A stretch of 64,000 nt of DNA. It comes from Bacillota bacterium. GTDB lineage: Bacteria; Bacillota; SHA-98; Ch115. The stretch covers positions 62,001 through 126,000 of the forward strand of contig JABLXA010000004.1 of assembly GCA_013178415.1 (NCBI GenBank), in the 5' to 3' direction. The notes under the pieces are model-generated. The model had not been told where the DNA came from and ran no database searches. It worked only from the letters and a program-made list of their open reading frames with translations. The position numbers were made by a program, and so were the translations under genes. Shown in pieces: positions 62,118 to 64,000 of this stretch (the first letter of the stretch is position 1; each line of letters starts with the position of its first letter).

Positions 62118-62583
62118 TGGCGAAAATTCCATCACTTTCTGGGCAAACATGGCGAAATCCTCGCCAGCTCAAATCAGGGGTGGCGTGTTTTTAGGCAGGA
62201 TCTGTGTGAAGATGGCGAGGATTTCGGCAGCCTCCTCTCAGAGGTGGCGAAATAGTCGTCAGGTCGGGGCGATTCTGGGAGATCTTGGGTAGATTTTACC
62301 TACAGGTGGCTGAAATCTCGTCAGGTCTTGTCGAGAGGTGGCGGCAATGCCGCCAGTCTTCGTTCCCGGATGGCGAAATCTTCGCCACCTCATGTCCAAA
62401 TTGGAAGATTCAAGGAGGTGATTATCCAGTATAATACAGTTTATGGTATATATTGGGCCAGGGTGACGATATTTCGATCAGGCTGAAGGCAAGACTGGCG
62501 ATATTCTGGCCAGGATGAGGGCAGAGCTGGCGATGGTTTCGCCATTTGCCAGTCTGCGTTCAGGGGTGACGCCATATTCGTCA
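62118..62583. repeat. Array C: 14 clear TGRC-N9-GYCA dyads, third copy of the phased array
   Basis: Left halves at 62118, 62150, 62181, 62213, 62245, 62276, 62307, 62339, 62371, 62402, 62464, 62496, 62528 and 62567, with a weak unit at about 62433. Steps are 31 or 32 bp except the last (39). Six cores are exact palindromes, for example TGGC-GATATTCTG-GCCA at 62496. The AATTGGAAGATT block matches arrays A and B. The last two units lie about 350 bp before polA. Confidence 0.85.
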
Positions 62584-62705
62584 TCTATCTCGATGTTTTT
62601 AAACTAGCTTCTGTGATAATCTTGTCGCACCAGGCGGCTAGCAGCGCGGCGCAAAGAAATATTTTACTAGTGAATTCATCTTCTCGGTCACAAAGAAGTT
62701 ATGCG

Positions 62706-62790
62706 CCCAGAATCGCCTGGGACCCAGAATCGGCTGCGGCCTAGAATTGCCCCGGGCTCGGAATTGCCGTTGGCCCAGAATTGCCCTGGC
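62706..62790. repeat. Five 17-bp repeats upstream of polA
   Basis: Units start at 62706, 62723, 62740, 62757 and 62774 and read CCCAGAATCGCCTGGGA, CCCAGAATCGGCTGCGG, CCTAGAATTGCCCCGGG, CTCGGAATTGCCGTTGG and CCCAGAATTGCCCTGGC. The core AGAATYGCC is the conserved part. Confidence 0.7.
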
Positions 62791-62791
62791 A

Positions 62792-62821
62792 TTGGACGCG
62801 ATGCTATGGATTTGGTATAGT
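62792..62821 (+). promoter_or_regulatory. Putative promoter of polA
   Basis: TTGGAC (62792-62797) and TATAGT (62816-62821) are 18 bp apart, starting two bases after the 17-bp repeats. Confidence 0.5.
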
Positions 62822-62900
62822 AAATACAGGTGATGGATGTCCATATAATGTGGCATGGCGCTGCACGATGTGGAAATCCGGCAATAGTACGGGGGCGATT

Positions 62901-64000
62901 TTGTTGGGAGATCATGAACACAGAGGCAAGGTTATCATAATCGATGGGAATTCTCTTCTTCATCGGGCCTTTTACGCTCTTCCCCCATTGACAACTTCCT
63001 CCGGAGAGCATACAAACGCAGTATTTGGCTTTACCAATATGCTCTTCCGGTTGCTGGACGAGGAAAGGCCGGATCTTCTGGCGGTTGCCTTTGATAGACC
63101 AGCACCCACATTCCGCCATGTCGCCTATGAGGATTATAAAGCCAATCGCAAGAAGATGCCTGACGAGCTGGCTTCCCAGGTGCCCCTCGCAAAGCAAGTA
63201 GTAGAGGCCCTCGGCGTCCCCATATTCGAAATCGATGGATACGAGGCTGACGATGTAATTGGGACCATCAGTAAGCTTGCCGAGGAGCAGGGCTATGATG
63301 TGATGATAGTAACAGGCGATCGCGATGCCTTTCAGCTCATTTCCCCCCATGTCAAAGTTATGATCACCAGGAAAGGCATAAAAGACATCGAGGTATTCGA
63401 TGAGGATCAGGTAAAGGAGAAATATGGCATCGCCCCATCCCAGGTGGTAGATATCAAATCACTGGCTGGGGATGCTTCTGACAATATTCCGGGAGTTCAT
63501 GGAATCGGCGAGAAGACAGCCCATGAGCTTATAGCGACATTCGGTTCTCTGGAGAATCTGCTTTCCAACCTGGATAAGGTCTCGAAGAAAAGGGTCAGGG
63601 AATTGCTTGAGCAGGGTAGTGATTCAGCGATTCTCTCCAAACAGCTGGCTACAATCGACCGCGAGGTCCCAATTAAGGTAGACTTATCTGCCTGCAAGAT
63701 TGGCACGCCGGACTCGACCCGGTTGGCGGAGCTTTTCAGACGATTGGAGTTCAAATCCTTGCTGCGGCGGATCGGCCCGACTCCGTTGCAGGAACAGGCC
63801 AAAGGCTCGGAGCATACTACTGCTGCAGCCGCCGGGAGTGCCCGGACCCAGGCTGAGGACATCTGGAGCCCTACTGAGGCCGCCCAGGGTCCGGCTGAGG
63901 TCGTTCAGGGCCCGGCTGAAGGTGCGCGGAGTTCGGCTTCCGCGGAAGATTTCCTTGAGCTTCCCTATGAGGCTGAATGTGTTGTAACCGGTGAGCAGCT
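62901..64000 (+). CDS. polA: DNA polymerase I, 5' part, running off the right edge
   Basis: The frame encodes the first 366 residues of DNA polymerase I. The 5'-3' exonuclease domain (about 1-265) has VIIIDGNSLLHRAFYAL, AVAFDRPAPTFRHVAYEDYKANR, EIDGYEADDVIGTI, VTGDRDAFQLI and LAGDASDNIPGVHGIGEKTA, covering the metal-binding acidic cluster. A Pro/Ala-rich linker follows (about 297-345), including a 21-bp duplication (QGPAEVV, QGPAEGA). The frame then enters the next domain with ELPYEAECVV. The TTG at 62901 follows GGGGG by five bases. Polymerase motifs lie outside the window. Confidence 0.92.
   Translation, partial: MLGDHEHRGKVIIIDGNSLLHRAFYALPPLTTSSGEHTNAVFGFTNMLFRLLDEERPDLLAVAFDRPAPTFRHVAYEDYKANRKKMPDELASQVPLAKQVVEALGVPIFEIDGYEADDVIGTISKLAEEQGYDVMIVTGDRDAFQLISPHVKVMITRKGIKDIEVFDEDQVKEKYGIAPSQVVDIKSLAGDASDNIPGVHGIGEKTAHELIATFGSLENLLSNLDKVSKKRVRELLEQGSDSAILSKQLATIDREVPIKVDLSACKIGTPDSTRLAELFRRLEFKSLLRRIGPTPLQEQAKGSEHTTAAAAGSARTQAEDIWSPTEAAQGPAEVVQGPAEGARSSASAEDFLELPYEAECVVTGEQ

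Noticed and set aside
62118-62583. Large structured RNA made of short hairpins
   Set aside because: The stems would be only four base pairs with nine-base loops, and the two halves change independently instead of covarying.
62688-63350. Minus-strand frame over polA
   Set aside because: The plus strand encodes the conserved exonuclease domain of DNA polymerase I, and the antisense frame has no family.

Overview
The window looks like a chromosomal segment of an uncultured, probably anaerobic member of the Bacillota. The evidence is a Trp-specific T-box leader on the trp operon, a short HisG with its HisZ partner, an SleB-type cell-wall hydrolase, an S-layer (SLH) protein, an L,D-transpeptidase, DUF3842 and DUF1015 proteins, an ECF transporter S component and strong AGGAGG ribosome binding sites. 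Two features hint at a double-membrane relative: a decayed outer-membrane-type beta-barrel gene (1558-2027) and a Spy/CpxP-like envelope protein (2726-3310). No rRNA, tRNA or CRISPR array was recognised.

Layout. 0-7 kb is a decayed accessory zone: an interrupted IS256-type transposase, a truncated nuclease-like gene, a frameshifted beta-barrel gene, a VapBC-type toxin-antitoxin pair, a truncated spermidine-synthase-like membrane gene and a large non-coding dyad array. 7-9.6 kb is the end of an oligopeptide-type ABC transporter operon that has lost its front genes. 10.3-19.4 kb (minus strand) is a complete histidine operon, yerC - hisZ-G-D-C-B-HA-F-IE. 19.6-25.9 kb holds housekeeping and envelope genes. 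26-27.9 kb is a non-coding repeat zone. 27.9-31 kb has a secreted 5'-nucleotidase and a lipoprotein, and 31-33.5 kb a Ski2-like helicase. 33.6-40.1 kb is a carbohydrate cluster (zinc dehydrogenase, LarA-like protein, split transketolase, mutarotase-like protein) with a convergent MFS transporter. 41-49 kb (minus strand) is a complete trp operon E-G-D-C-F-BA behind a T-box leader. 49-55.3 kb has a MazEF-type pair, a GH20 enzyme and a P-type ATPase. 55.8-58.9 kb has three translationally coupled M42 aminopeptidases, followed by an L,D-transpeptidase, an SLH protein and the start of polA at the right edge.

Two themes cross the window. First, several intergenic regions are built from regularly spaced dyad arrays. 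Three copies (6.3, 26.7 and 62.1 kb) have a TGRC-N9-GYCA dyad every 31-32 bp. A fourth (22.6 kb) has the same geometry with GCGG-N9-CCGC. Two more have 13-bp dyads at exactly 35-bp spacing, GTCAC-N3-GTGAC upstream of the GH20/ATPase pair and CGCG-TTAAT-CRCG upstream of hisZ. In the TGRC arrays the half-sites vary independently and the period averages 31.5 bp, about three helical turns, so they look like DNA-protein arrays rather than RNA hairpins or coding repeats.

Second, biosynthetic enzymes carry in-frame minisatellite insertions or tails (HisG, HisD, HisC, HisIE, TrpE, TrpF, L,D-transpeptidase, PolA). In two places neighbouring cistrons have become one reading frame through such a linker: HisH-HisA and TrpB-TrpA. 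HisA also ends in residues encoded by a dispersed palindromic repeat. I infer that repeat expansion drives gene fusion and protein elongation in this genome.
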